Below are positions 11,724-22,951 of a stretch of 64,000 nt of DNA, one piece after another (the stretch's first letter is position 1; the number at the start of each line of letters is the position of its first letter). The stretch comes from Branchipolynoe longqiensis (Eukaryota > Annelida > Polychaeta > Phyllodocida > Polynoidae): NCBI GenBank assembly GCA_030323885.1, contig CM059187.1:125782025-125846024 (forward strand). Direction: 5' to 3'. Both the position numbers and the translations under genes were made by a program. The notes beneath the pieces were generated by a model. It was not told where the DNA came from. It did no database searches and worked only from the letters and a program-made list of their open reading frames with translations.

Positions 11724-11762
<39 letters not shown>
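11190..11762. other. spacer between elements A and B
   Basis: AT-rich DNA with (TA)n at both edges (11191-11218 and 11729-11759). No gene is visible. cagtgtcatt, found left of element A at 5651, recurs inverted at 11220-11229, so the two flanks of A may descend from one repeat. Confidence 0.5.
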
Positions 11763-12076
11763 TAGTATAGTTATACGAATCTTACCTGGGTACAGATGAT
11801 GGATAACTCTTGTTTTCCCGAGGTACAAGCCTCGGGTAATCGTGGACTAGGGAGAAGGAAGCAACATCCGGGTTCAGCAATCTTCACCTAATTATTCAGG
11901 ATAAAAATGAGCTTAATGATGGAAATCTGATGTTTTCGTTTTGGCACAAGCGAACGTGATAATCGTGGCAGGGCGTGGTGGGTGGGCCCTAGTCCACGAT
12001 TACCCGAGGCTTGTACCTCGGGAAAACAAGAGTTATCCATCATCTGTACCCAGGTAAGATTCGTATAACTATACTA
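11763..12076. repeat. 90-bp perfect inverted repeat enclosing an ICR-like spacer (element B)
   Basis: Arms 11763-11852 and 11987-12076 are exact reverse complements over 90 bases. The 134-bp spacer repeats, inverted, the inner flank of the 5' ITR (gggagaaggaagcaacatcc, and cgggttcagcaat) and then the ggataaaaatga motif of the inner 3' flank. Between A and B the arms differ at several positions, yet within each element both arms carry the same base. The arms are therefore kept identical to each other. Confidence 0.85.
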
Positions 12077-12119
12077 TTTTACCTCGGTACAACGCCTCGG
12101 CTACTCGAGGCCGAGGGAG
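12077..12119. repeat. 3'-side inverted terminal repeat, element B
   Basis: ttttacctcggtacaacg ... gaggccgagggag, inverted at 17008-17050. It directly follows the hairpin arm, as in A. Confidence 0.85.
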
Positions 12120-12215
12120 ACATTTACGTAGCCTCATTTTTATCCCCAATTATCTGATGAACATAAAGTTGTGTCAGTAGTAAAATCAAAAGTTTGTACA
12201 TCTCACCCGATCTTG

Positions 12216-13250
12216 TTAGTTGGTGAGTAGGCGGGTTGCCACCCCGCTTGGTTTCTCTAGCCGTTTGTTGTGTTTAGCAAACTTTCTTGCTTTGGAGACC
12301 ATAGCGCCCCTTGTGGAATGCGAAGCATAGCGTTCCGTGTCTATGCCAGCCAACTTGAGTATAATAAAAGTCCATCTGGCGAGTGTGTCCCGTGAGATGG
12401 CTTTATGTGGCTTGATAAAGCTCACTAAAAGCTGTTTGGAATTTTGTATTCCCTTAGTCTTGGATATGTATGTTCTAATAGCTGCAACTACACAAAGTTT
12501 CTTATCTTGTGGAAAGCTATCTAAATGGATAGAGGAGAGAGGATCTCCCGTCCTGTTTGACTTTAACAGTACGTCTAAATCAAACGTGGCCTCATTCTTG
12601 TCAATATCGAGGCCTTGTAAAGAGAGGGCTACAATTGTCTGTCCTCTATGTCCTGTAACTAATAATAATAGTACTGCTAATTTATAGCCTAACCGTTGGA
12701 TAGTGAGGAATTTATTTTCAGGCCAGGATTTGAAAAGCTTAAACACTGTAGAAACATCCCAAAACCGGCTATATTTCGGTTTTGGGGGGTTTCTTTCATA
12801 GATTGATCTCATGATCCAATGAATGACTTCGTGTTTGCCAATGGTTTGTCCGTCTATTCTTGGTACAATAATAGAGAGTGCGCAGCGCGCCGCATTTATG
12901 GCCCCATAACCAAGTCCATCGTCTTCCAACATGTGCAGGAAGCGGCCTACTTGCGCGATAGCAGGGGCCATTGGTTTAACCTTATGTAACAGGCAATATA
13001 CTCCCCATTTCTTAAGGTAAGTGGTATACATCTTAACAGTACCTGGCCTCCACGCATGCAAAATTAACCTTTCTTGGGTTATTTTATCCAGTCCGTATTT
13101 TTGTAAGTACGCTCTTAGAAAAGGAATGCCAGTAGGGGGGTTGTTGACACGTCCCCGTGTGTTGTCACTTTTCCTTGATGTTGTAGGTTTACTGGTCCTC
13201 TTGGGAATCTTAAAAACTGTTTGGCTTCCCACTCCACTATCGCTCGCCAC
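12216..13250 (-). pseudogene. tyrosine recombinase of element B, catalytic tyrosine deleted
   Basis: A single open frame (GTG at 13250, no ATG seen) that keeps GHRGQT and HSTRGA. Compared with A, about 20 residues are missing between SKAR and the end. The deletion removes the H/W box, and FAKHYNKRL reads FAKHNKRL, so the nucleophilic tyrosine is gone. The frame overlaps the 3' end of the RT-RNase H gene by about 135 bases. The frame is intact, but the enzyme should be unable to cleave DNA. Confidence 0.85.
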
Positions 13251-15000
13251 GGCTGAGTGTTCCAGTCTGGTACTATCAGTACTGCATGAGTTTTGTCCAG
13301 CCTGATCTTTCTGGCTACCCTGCTTACCAGGCTGAATGGTGGAAAAATATAGTAAAATGCGTTATTCCAAGTAAGAGAAAAGGCATCCACTCGCCAAGCG
13401 TGTGGTTCTGGGTGCCAGGATACATATTCATCAAGTTTTTTGTTTTTACGTGAGGCAAAAAGGTCTATGTCTGGCAGACCCCATTCCTGACAGATTGTGT
13501 GAAAAATGTCGGGACTCAGTGACCATTCTAAATGGTCATGGAAATGTCGGCTTTTGTTGTCGGCCAGTGTATTTAGTGTACCTGGGATGTGTGCTACTGT
13601 AATCCAAACGTGTTGTTTTTCTGCCCAATCCCAAATGAGTTTTGCGATGTCGTTGCAAGCTGAGGACTTTGTCCCTCCCATGTTACGGACGTAGGCCATT
13701 GCAGTAGTATTATCAGTTAACACTTGGATGCTAAGCTTATCTATTTTTACTAAGCTTGTAAGCCCTAGATAGATGGCTCTTAACTCTAGGACATTTATGT
13801 GGTCATCTATTTCATTATCTAGCCAGCGGCCCCCTGTAGCTTCATTATTTCTGTGGGCACCCCAACCTTCTAGAGACGCATCAGTCGTAACCGTTGTGTT
13901 AGGTTCATCCATGCGGATGGGATTATGGGAATTAATTAAATGTTTCATCCACCATTGGATGTTTTCATGTCCTGCTTTCGAAATTGTCATTAGGCATTCG
14001 AAATTTCCCTTAGCTCTGTTTAGGGCGATATTTTTATCTATTTCGAGGGATTTAATGTGTGCCTTGCCGTATAATACGGCTGGTGCATAAGCCACCATTA
14101 ATCCGATTAGCACTGCGACTTGCCGTATTTTTGGTCTTTTTATGTTTAAAAGCTCTGTGGATGTAGTACTAAACTTTTCAATTTTGTCTGATGTTAGGGA
14201 GATTGTCATTTGTTGTGTATTTATAAAGAATCCCAAGAATTTTAATAGGGACGTCGGTTGTAGAACCGATTTGGTCTCATGAATGAAAAACCCCAAATGG
14301 GTCAAGGTATTACATAAATCTTTTATGGCTGAATGGCAATTTTCCTCAGTGCGTGCTACAATAAAGGAATCATCAATATAAGGGAACATGACATGGCCTT
14401 TCTTGGCCATTTCAGCAAAAACGGGATTAAGTAACATTGTAAATAACCGTGGGGCGCAGGCCAGACCATTTGGCAAGCATGTGAATTGGTACAATTGGCC
14501 TTGCCACATGAACCTAAGAAATTTCCTATGGGACTCAAAGATTGGTATTGTATAATAGGCATCTTTGAGGTCTACACTTGCAAGCCAGGAACCCGGCATC
14601 ACTAGGTCACGGGCTGTCTCTAACGAGAACATTTTGAAGTGTCTATATTCGACTAATTTATTTAGAATAGTTAAGTCGAGGATCATCCTGATGTCTCCAT
14701 TAGGTTTGGGTCGAGAGAATATATTTGAGATATATTCTCCTTCTGTATGTTGAGCAGTGGTAATGATACCTTTCATTTTAAAATTGTTTACTTCTAGATC
14801 TAAGGCCAATTTCTCGTCTAGTGTTAAGCGGTAGGGGAAAGGGACTTTACTTTGTATCGGGGTTTCTATAAATGGAATGAAGACCCCTCTAACAATATCT
14901 AGGACTGTCTGATCTTGAGTGAGTTGTTCCCACTGTCTAATATGATTAGATACATTCCCTGCACAAAAAAGGCTTACACTGGGTTGTATGGTCGGCTCTA
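13115..15000 (-). CDS. reverse transcriptase-RNase H of element B
   Basis: The open frame contains VDLKDAYYT (motif A), YIDDSF (motif C), TTDASLEGWGA, LELRAIYLG, LTDNT and LADNKSR (RNase H acidic residues). There is no ATG, GTG or TTG codon upstream of 14809, but the frame stays open through VPFPYR, which aligns to VPFPYK in A. It continues back across the gag stop (TAG at 14998-15000) in the -1 frame. This supports production as a gag fusion by frameshifting. I see no internal stop. Confidence 0.88.
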
Positions 15001-16303
15001 TTTGTTCCCTGGCTTGGGGAACTGCTTCTGGGAGGGGTTTTCCCTCCTGAAGGGGCGGTTGCCGTCGTTCCAGCCGTACTGGTTCCGCTGGCCTCTTCCT
15101 CTCGGCTGATATTGGTTCCGGTTCCCGAATCGGTTGGATGAGAAGGCGGTCCTGCGGCCCTGAAAATCCGATCTGGATTTCTTGAATTTTGCAGTGTTAG
15201 TATCTTTCTTGCTGTCGAGATGTTTTGACTGCTTGGCGGCTGTTTCTACCTGTTTGAACAGATATTGGAGTTGACCCCCAAACATCTTGGTGTTGTCCAG
15301 TGGCTTCCCTTTTATTGGCTTGGGAGCCAGGAAGAGTGTATACTCTTTACCGTCATTGTCGACCACTTTCTTCGAACGTGCGACCTCTTTGCCCGCGTCG
15401 GTTGTGACCGATTTAAATACATTTTCGAACCTGCGGTACGATAGAAAGTTGCTAGTAGCAGTCAGAGCAGCAATGGCTGCGTTGATATCAGGAGTAACGG
15501 TTGTAAACTTGTTACTGACCATCATGCGGTTAGCAACTGGCATGATAGCCGAAAGGGCTATGAGCACTCCTTTGTGGACTGTGTGCAGGCAAGATTCGAA
15601 TTTCTTGCGATCTTCACTCATCTTTACATCATCGTCCATCTCTTTGATGGTCGCCTGAGGAATACCCTTTATCCCAGTGTACTGTTCGGCCAGTTTCGTG
15701 AGTGTTTCTGCCGGTTTAAAGGTATCGAAATGGCCCCTCAGGTTTGTGCGCATTAACGAACAGGTGTTAATGCGCTTCTTCTTGTCAGCCCTGATCTTTT
15801 TGGCTACTTTCACGGTAATGTCCGCGAATGCGCCTGGGTGAGGGTCATCAGACCCTGAGTCAGTTGATGTAGAGTCGTCGGACGAGTCTGACGAGGAAGA
15901 TTTTGATTTCTTTTTCTTTTTAGACTTAGATTTCTTCTTAGTCCTTTTGACTTTGCGTGTTTTGTTACGGGCTTGGTAGTAGTCGTCTCCTTCTGACGAC
16001 TTTTTATGTCGCCGCTTCTTCCCCGATGACGATTTCTGAATCCGTTGTTTGGGGTTCAGAAAGGTCTTCCCAATCCGATTGATCGGAAGGTGAGCCCCGT
16101 TTAGTGGGCGTTTTGGGCGGCGGTGTTGGGAGCAGCTGTTGCAGCTGCTCGCGAATGAGCCTCACCATCTGCTCGTTGGTGTCAGGCTGGGAGGGTCCTG
16201 CCTCCGGAGAACGGTCACGTGATGTGCCCGATAAGAGACCAGGGGTCGCGTCCCCCTCGCTTAGCGTGTGTGGAGCACCCTTGCTACCCCGCTTCGCGGC
16301 CAT
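14998..16303 (-). pseudogene. gag-like gene of element B, one frameshift
   Basis: ATG at 16303 begins MAAKRGSKG. The first frame reaches SDWEDLSEPQTTDSE and closes at TAA near 16004. The rest continues in another frame through KKRRHKKSSEGDD, a lysine/serine run, NDGKEYTLFLAP, MFGGQLQYLFKQVETAAK and a G/N/R-rich tail to 14998. One frameshift near 16010-16040 separates the parts. The tail suits RNA binding. Confidence 0.75.
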
Positions 16304-17007
16304 CTTGAGTCGTCTGAAATAACCAAAAGAGGGTATTTAGTACGATCTCAAGGAATGACTGAACCAGTGGAACAGTGTCAGAGGGCAGTACAACCCTTGT
16401 AAGGTAATAAAACTGTATTTACACCAGTTTTATACCAGGCGTGCGTAAGCTAAGGTATAACGAAAGTGTAACGGTCGGAGAACCGAACCGAAACCAATCG
16501 CGGGGTAGGGACCAGTGTAGTGTCCCACCCACACTCTCTGTATCATAGACTTCTCCCTTCTGTGGCTTCTACGCCAACAAATTAGAGAAAATATTATGAC
16601 ACTCGGAGGTACGCCTCAGAAAAAACTATCATAACGACGAAATGGCTCCAGCCAACGTGTCTCTCCGTTGGGCAACGGGCGGCAATGTAATTCTATCTAA
16701 GCGACGAAATGACTCCGGTCAACATGTCTCTCCGTTCGGCAACGGGCGGCAAAAACAAACTGGATGCCTCAATCTACAGCACCGGATAAGCACAACGCTG
16801 TTAAAATTACATATACAGCCAGCCAGCTTTGTTGTAAAAAGCTGTTAAGCATGTGCTAGAGATATTCATAAACATGTATGCCAGGGTATGTTCCGGTACT
16901 TACAGTAGAAACTGAGTAATCCGTGGTAAAAAATGCTGAGCTGCTCGTAACGTTCCTCCAGTTATGAGCGGAATATGCTAATTGCTGAACCCGGATGTTG
17001 CTTCCTT
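16304..17007. other. 5' leader of element B
   Basis: Non-coding. It contains a ~60-bp imperfect direct repeat at 16630-16750 (gcgacgaaatg ... cgtctctccgttgggcaacggg / catgtctctccgttcggc). It shares the ccaccagtgt-like and cttctccctt segment with the leader of A. Confidence 0.5.
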
Positions 17008-17050
17008 CTCCCTCGGCCTCGAGTAGCCGAGGCGTTGTACCGAGGTAAAA
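17008..17050. repeat. 5'-side inverted terminal repeat, element B
   Basis: Reverse complement of 12077-12119. It is followed immediately by (TA)-rich sequence. Confidence 0.85.
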
Positions 17051-17150
17051 TATACATATATATACTTATACATATATATACATATATACATATACATACA
17101 GTATATATTATATATACTGTATACAAATATTATATATATTTTATGCAAAC
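17051..17150. repeat. TA/CATA-rich simple repeat
   Basis: tatacatatata-type repeat that forms the right insertion flank of element B. Confidence 0.9.
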
Positions 17151-17599
17151 GCACTAGTGTAAGTGAAAATGTGATAATACTGACATTGCCATCTTTGATG
17201 GGTCTAAAATTAAAAGCTATTATCCAAACTACCGCTCTTTCAAAGCCATGTCACATAATGGTTCCACAGAGCAACATTTGGCTCTTCCGGTGAACGATGT
17301 GCATACCTCGAAAGCCACGGGGATATGGTAACTGTGTTATGGAAATGGATGCCCTGCGCTGGGGCAAGTTAGCTGACTAGTAATGTCCCCTCTGTAGCTC
17401 CAGTGAATGTACGCTTATGTATTTTTGATGAGGCACTGAAGTCTTGTGGGTAAAGGAGAATGGTAATTTTGTAGTGACCACTAAAGTTGAGTAGCATTAA
17501 CAATTCGGTATATATTTCACAAACCCTTCATGAAGCTTGAAAGTTACAAGATCATTATTTATTTTTACCGACAAGATAAATATGTGAGAATAGTAAAAT

Positions 17600-17696
17600 A
17601 TATGTACACCATTACTATATATAATATAAATAATATATCAAATATATATAATATTATGACACATATATTACAATATAATGTATTATATAATATATC

Positions 17697-17738
<42 letters not shown>

Positions 17739-17740
17739 TA
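17600..17740. repeat. AT-rich simple repeat ending in (TA)n
   Basis: Irregular ataatata units passing into an uninterrupted (ta)n of ~35 bases at 17698-17733. The DNA on either side (17151-17600, 17741-18226) shows no gene. Confidence 0.85.
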
Positions 17741-18226
17741 TCTCCTATAAACACACCTGCAGGTGTTGGGGCTAACAACGGCGGTCTAAAAGGTCATGAG
17801 ACAAATGGACCAACGCAGGAGATTAAGTCTAAGAAAACATTCCAGTGTTGAATTCCGCACCAAGGAAACATGCCTGGTTACACAAACACAGTGCATACGG
17901 CCGTGCAGGCAAACAGTTACATCGACACGTCCAACCATTTGAAGTTGTACCTAATGCCCTACATGATACCTATTGCCCAATCTCTCACACTTGCCGTTTC
18001 GATTCGAAAACGAGGTTAGGTGCATAGCTGGTTCTAGCAAAACCATAGCAATGCCATGGTTTACTATAGTAACCTCGAAGCAAATGTGAATTAAATAGTG
18101 AAAATGTGACGAAAATTAGAGAAATTCGAGCAATTGAGGATCTCTCAGCTCTTTTGGGGGGAAAATATAATTAGTAATTAGAACTATGCTTAGTGAGTGT
18201 CGACACCTCCGGTGGTTAACTATGCT

Positions 18227-18595
18227 TTTATAGCGATATAGCGAACGGTAGACAGGAAGTGTAAACACTTATTTGTCTCTCTTTTTTTTGTTGGTACATT
18301 AGTTGTCCCAAGCAGGGGAAATCCTAGTCACAGACGACTGGTCTTCCCCACTCCACTGCTGGTCGATAGAAAGCCAGAGCCTACACTTTTACTGACCCAA
18401 GGGATTTTTAACCTCCCACACCACAGAGACATGGTATGAGAGCAACCGGCCTTTGATGACGCTGTAAGTTATACACAGCGGTGGAAATCCAAATTGGCAG
18501 AGCTGGGGGCATGGGGAATCGAACCGCCGACCGTCAGATTAGGAGTCTGACCTAGAAAAAAGTCAGACACTCTAACCACTCCGCCACAGAGAACA
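18227..18595 (-). repeat. SINE-1 family, second copy
   Basis: Minus-strand copy of the element at 1073-1464. It keeps the A box (tggcggagtgg), the B box (ggttcgattcc) and an a-rich tract (caacaaaaaaaagagagaca), and ends in cgctata. The B box fits the consensus slightly better than copy 1. Confidence 0.85.
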
Positions 18596-18983
18596 CCACT
18601 TTTAATGCAATTACAGATCTCTCAGCGCTGATGTCAATTGCATTCGAAAGTGAGACTAGATGCAAACAACAATACTAATTGTGTCTATAAACAGTGCTAA
18701 AAGAAATGAGGGAACAGGTTTGGATTTATTTGAAATAGTGAGGGAACTCCGTTCCCCATCCCAAACAAAGGAACACTGGTTATAAGCTAATAAATAGCTG
18801 TTTGTGCTGAATGTGTCTAATATTATAAATATAGTATTAAGCTATATATCTACGACAGTGCCAGCTAACACTGTCCTCTATGTCTGACACATACATTCAC
18901 TCTCTTAACTCAGATTTCGTCTGGTTTATCCGATGTGAGGCAAATATCTCCATGGTATCTAAAAGAGAGGCAGCCCCCTTATC

Positions 18984-19220
18984 AGAGACTCCAACACCAG
19001 GACCAGGGGACACTCCCTGAAGCTGAGGAAGCGGTACTCCAGACTGGAGCTGCGACACAACTTTTTCGGCTTTAGGGTGGTTGACCTGTGGAATGACCTG
19101 TCGGAGAGTGTCGTAGCAGCCGAATCAGTGAACTGTTTCAAGTCCCGACTGGATGCATACTGGTCAAGCATTACATATATCTTGGAGCCAGTGACAGTTG
19201 CTATGATCCACCACATCTGA
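18984..19220 (+). pseudogene. 3' end of a CR1/L2/Jockey-type LINE ORF2
   Basis: One open frame of ~78 codons ends at TGA 19218-19220. It reads through HSLKLRKRYSRLELRHNFFG, FRVVDLWNDLSESVV and NCFKSRLDAYW. This motif order (fF..RV...WN.L...VV......F..rLD..W) is the C-terminal signature of many non-LTR retrotransposon polymerases. The catalytic domain is absent: this is a 5'-truncated scrap. Confidence 0.8.
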
Positions 19221-19439
19221 AGAACTGTCTCCATTTCTATTAATTAAGAGTGGCTAACAGGTCCAAGGTCTATTATAGCTGTATCCTATTGATTGATCGA
19301 AACCAAAGAATGATTTATTGAGCGTGCTCTGTATATTAATTATAAATATTTAAAACTTATTTAATTACAAAGTTGTATATAATTTCACAAGATACATACT
19401 TGCTTAAATGTGTTATTAATATATTATTCCAGCATACAT

Positions 19440-19650
19440 CGTATGATAAATATATATATATAATGAGTAATATATATAATATATGTGAATAACATAATAT
19501 ATATGATAATATATATGATATATTTTTATGAATAATATATATTATATATGAATTATATATATGAATAATATATATTATATATATGAATAATATATTATAT
19601 ATATATTATATGTATAAGAATAATATATATATTTATTGATATATAAATAT
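19440..19650. repeat. AT-only tandem repeat
   Basis: Repeats of a ~20-bp gaataatatatattatatat unit. Confidence 0.9.
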
Positions 19651-20569
19651 AACACTTCCATAACTACAAATGTGTTTATAATTACATAAATGTATTACAC
19701 AATCTATAATTTATATATAAATAGTAACATATATCCTATATATTCACCTCAATGAACATACCTGTACCATTCTTATATATATATAAGCACCGAGTAACGT
19801 GAAAAACAGATTAGTGTCTCATCACTGCCCCACGTGACACCGACCCAAACCCTGCCCCTGCTTCCTTGACATAAACATCCCGCCGGGCGCGGTGTATATT
19901 CCTCGATCCCAAACAAGACCTAGTTTTGCCAAGACACGGTGTGCGGCCCCTTTCTTACAGAGGAGCCCGGGGAAGGAAACCACGGCGGCAGTAACGTGTC
20001 TGAACCGAGCCCGGTGGGCCTCTCACTCCGAAGAAAATGCAAGAAAACTACATTGTTTTTACATCTTGGTCTCTAGCCACTTATGAACTTGGTAGGGCCT
20101 ACTTACCTAATTAGCATGCAGAAGGAAGCCCACAAATGCTGGGCTATGAATCCAAGTCTGCTACTCCCCACGCCGAAGTGTAGTGTGTTTTAAGTGTCTG
20201 ATATGATAATAATGTGAATCGACACTGGCATAGCTTAGTCCTCCTCCTTCCCCTCATCGGAGTTCCGTAGGAGCCTAGTGTATTGCTGTCGGAACTAGTT
20301 TCCATCTGTGCCAGACCGCCACTGTAATGATGCCATCATTACTAAATGTTCCCGGGCCGTGGGAGATCTGCCACCTGTGTAGGTCTGGTCCAACATAAGC
20401 AGACACGCCAGCCCGCACGTTGACGTCTGTGTGTAATGAATGACAGAGTGCCCGAGTGAAGAGTCGGTAGGAGGCGCTGACCCAAGACGAGCCCGTGCTA
20501 CATAGTGACAGTTCTAAGTATCTGCACCCTGTGCTCCTCCTTCCTCCCCCATATCTAGTAGTAGTAGTG
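19651..20569. other. no gene recognised
   Basis: Mixed-composition DNA. A 64-codon plus-strand frame (19892-20086) has no recognisable domain. I see no repeat partner in the window. Confidence 0.4.
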
Positions 20570-20990
20570 CCACCGGGCGCGGTGGCCTAATCAGTAGAGC
20601 GCGGGCTTCGCGTGCGGAAGGTCGGTCGTTTGGTTCCCGGTCGTCAAACCAATGACTTTAAAATTGATACGTGTCAGGGCCGTAGCTAGACCTTTAACGA
20701 TGTATACTCCTAATTTCGGCAGGGGGTTTAGGGGGCTGCTTATGGCGACACACCCTTCCGAATATGAAATCATATCTAAGTAACCCCCCCCCCCCCCCAC
20801 TGGAATATGCCCCTGCTTGTCACTTCCTAGCCTGGCACTCGGTATTAATAGGATAAGGCAAAGACTGGTTAGTTCAGTGTCAGGATAATGTGACTGAGTG
20901 GGACATTGGGTCATGGTATCAATGGCCTAGTCTCCCAGTGGGGCAGCACTATAAAGTCGCCATGAGCGCACACTGTCACAAGTCGGTAAC
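20570..20990 (+). repeat. SINE-2 copy interrupted by a second element
   Basis: tRNA-like head (ccgggcgcggtggcctaatc ... gttcccgg) and the SINE-2 body. Positions about 20677-20818 are foreign: an insert begins cagggccgtagctag, contains a poly-C run and ends atatgcccctg, so its ends resemble short hAT-like TIRs. The 3' tail is missing after gtcacaagtcggtaac. Confidence 0.75.
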
Positions 20991-21305
20991 AGGACGTTGC
21001 ACGGGGTGCCTAGAGTCTGGGGCCGAGCATGGGGAGCGGGCTGGGCTGCGGGTGGAAATATCGCGTGTGAGACATCATGGCACAGTGGGGCTTGACGGTA
21101 CAGATGGGGATCAGGCCAACAACGCGCCGGTAGGAAGTAAGCCGGCCTCACAGAGTGAATGCGTCACGTTAGAAATTAGCACACTTGGGCCTACATGCGT
21201 TTGTATGTAGACTGACTGCTGCAGCTTGGCCCGTTCTGGATAAGGCGTGAGATTGGGGCCAGGGGGAGCGGGAGAGGGAGCGGCCGAGGCCGGGGTCTCA
21301 ATTAG

Positions 21306-21919
21306 TCGTAATGCGAAGCATTTCGTTTGATGCGAGGGAAGGGAGAGCGACTCACACCCCCCCACCCCCCCCCCCCTCTACCCGGGCTTTCACCCAGCAT
21401 TCGCGCCTCGCGCGACGCCCGCTGCTCACCCTCGCCCTCCCCCGGCCCTGAGCGACTCACGCCTCTCCTGCCACTGCTCACTTTCCTCCTTATAAGGCCG
21501 CCCGGCCGCCTCCCTCAGGCACTCAGCCTCCAGCCGCCTTCCAGCTCTCTGCCCTTTTCTTCTCCACCCACCCACCCAACTTTCCCTCCTACCCTCCCCC
21601 CTCTGCGGCGGAGGGCTCCTCGGCCCCCCCTCTACCAACTCTGACACTGCTCCTTCTGAGCCCCTCCTCTATTTATCCTCTGCTCCTCATGAGCCCCTTA
21701 CTGTATTGCTCCTCACGAGCCTGTTGCTCCTCATGAGCCCCTCTTATTGCTCTCTGCCTCCTCAGCCTGTGTTACCTCCTCTGTTGCCCTGCTTGTACCG
21801 TTTACCTTACATTTTCTCATATGTTTTGTCTTCTCACTGTTCTCTGTATTTGCCCGAGGCGTCACAATAAACGCCTCAGTTTTCCCACATCCGCCTCTGT
21901 TCTTCCTTCTCGCGCATCA
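21306..21919 (+). mobile_element. short GC-rich derivative of the gag-only retroelement
   Basis: The first ~245 bases match 58913-59155 and the last ~315 bases match 60705-61018, nearly base for base. The coding middle of the longer copy is replaced by a short ccaccca/ctccctcc stretch. It retains a TATA-like ttataagg, a polyadenylation signal (aataaa near 21867) and a conserved end (ttctcgcgcatca). From tgatgcg to cgcatca it looks like a solo LTR, but comparison with the long copy shows it is an internal-deletion derivative. Confidence 0.8.
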
Positions 21920-21934
21920 GGGGCGAGGGCGGGG

Positions 21935-22284
21935 CCGGTGTGGCGGTTTCAGCGCCCGGTCAGTTTCAGCGGCCTGTCGTGGCTTCTGCGCATGCGCGGA
22001 TTTACGCATGTTGCGGCGAGCACTGCTATTTGTTTTGTTTACACTCGGCAATTCGACGCTGATCTAGCTGCTACGTTAATATCGCTTGGAATTTAAGGTT
22101 AATTAAATTAAATTTCATTATTTGAGTATGTAATTCTGTTAAATATGATCGCATTCAATAGATTTCGGCCTAATCAGTCCCTAACACTGCCGGGCACCAG
22201 CTGAGCTTGTAGCCGGCGAGGCCACGGCTGTTTAGACCATGGCAGGGCGCTGAAACTGACCGGGCGCTGAAACCGCCACACCGG
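21935..22284. mobile_element. CCGGTGT-ended TIR element, copy 1
   Basis: Left ccggtgtggcggtttcagcg is matched inverted at the right end, with ~37 bases of almost perfect TIR. It carries no gene. The interior contains one unit of a satellite-like monomer (ttaacagaattacata ... gcgatattaacg, read on minus) that also occurs at 23085-23225 and three times at 43195-43760. The related element at 52061-52565 has very similar ends but a different interior. Confidence 0.8.
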
Positions 22285-22951
22285 GACTCGGCGGAGTAGC
22301 AAATGGGGGCGGGGCTGAGCATTGATTGGGGAGCACAGTAGAGGCGGGAAAGGGCATCAGCAAGGTAGCGGATTTGTTTTCTATTTTTGGGTTATTATAG
22401 ACTTGTCTAGACTTGAAAGTTCCGAAATGCACGGACAATTAAAAAAAAATTGTATTCGAGTCACAATTACACTAGAATGTTAAAATGTTGCAATCCTGAT
22501 TTAAAGACGTATATATGCACTATGTATATATGGATGGATGTATGTATGTATGCATGTATCAAATATGCTTACTAATATAGATATTTACATTTGATGCATA
22601 ACGTATTATGCCAGTATAAAGATACGGAGAATATTACTATATTATTATACTGGTGGGGATGGAGATACGATTCCTTCATGTGTAAATATGGCAGTTTTTT
22701 TTTCTCAGCATCAAGCTGCTGGCCGTCCAGCAAATGACAATAATATAAAAAGAACAATATAGCATAAACCTATAAGTAGTATATACAGGTGGGCTCAGTG
22801 AATCATGATATAATGAATCACAAGAAAGTAGTGAGAGACAAAACAAAGTCCTCCCATCCCCGCTTCCCCAAAAAAGAGAAACCTGGCGATTTTACCTAGG
22901 CCTATATTTAAGCAATTGCTTGTGAAATTTACAATAATATTACATGGGGAA

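Larger units (their letters stand above)
11763..17050 (-). mobile_element. DIRS-like tyrosine-recombinase retroelement B
   Basis: Same layout as A on the same strand: ITR (17050-17008), leader, gag, RT-RNase H, YR, inner ITR (12119-12077), hairpin module (12076-11763). The gag is split and the YR has lost its catalytic tyrosine, so this copy cannot be autonomous. Hairpin arms are closely related to those of A, but the ITR cores differ: ctcggctactcgaggccgag here, versus a cctcaggctagcctcaggct core in A. Confidence 0.9.

Noticed and set aside
5741..17050. tandem duplication of one DIRS element
   Set aside because: A and B proteins and ITR cores are diverged. Only the layout and the hairpin arms are closely alike.
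21328..21919. solo LTR (tgatgcg ... cgcatca, TATA, aataaa)
   Set aside because: Homology with 58913-61018 starts ~20 bases before tgatgcg, and the long copy has a gag inside this span, with no second LTR. It is an internal-deletion derivative.
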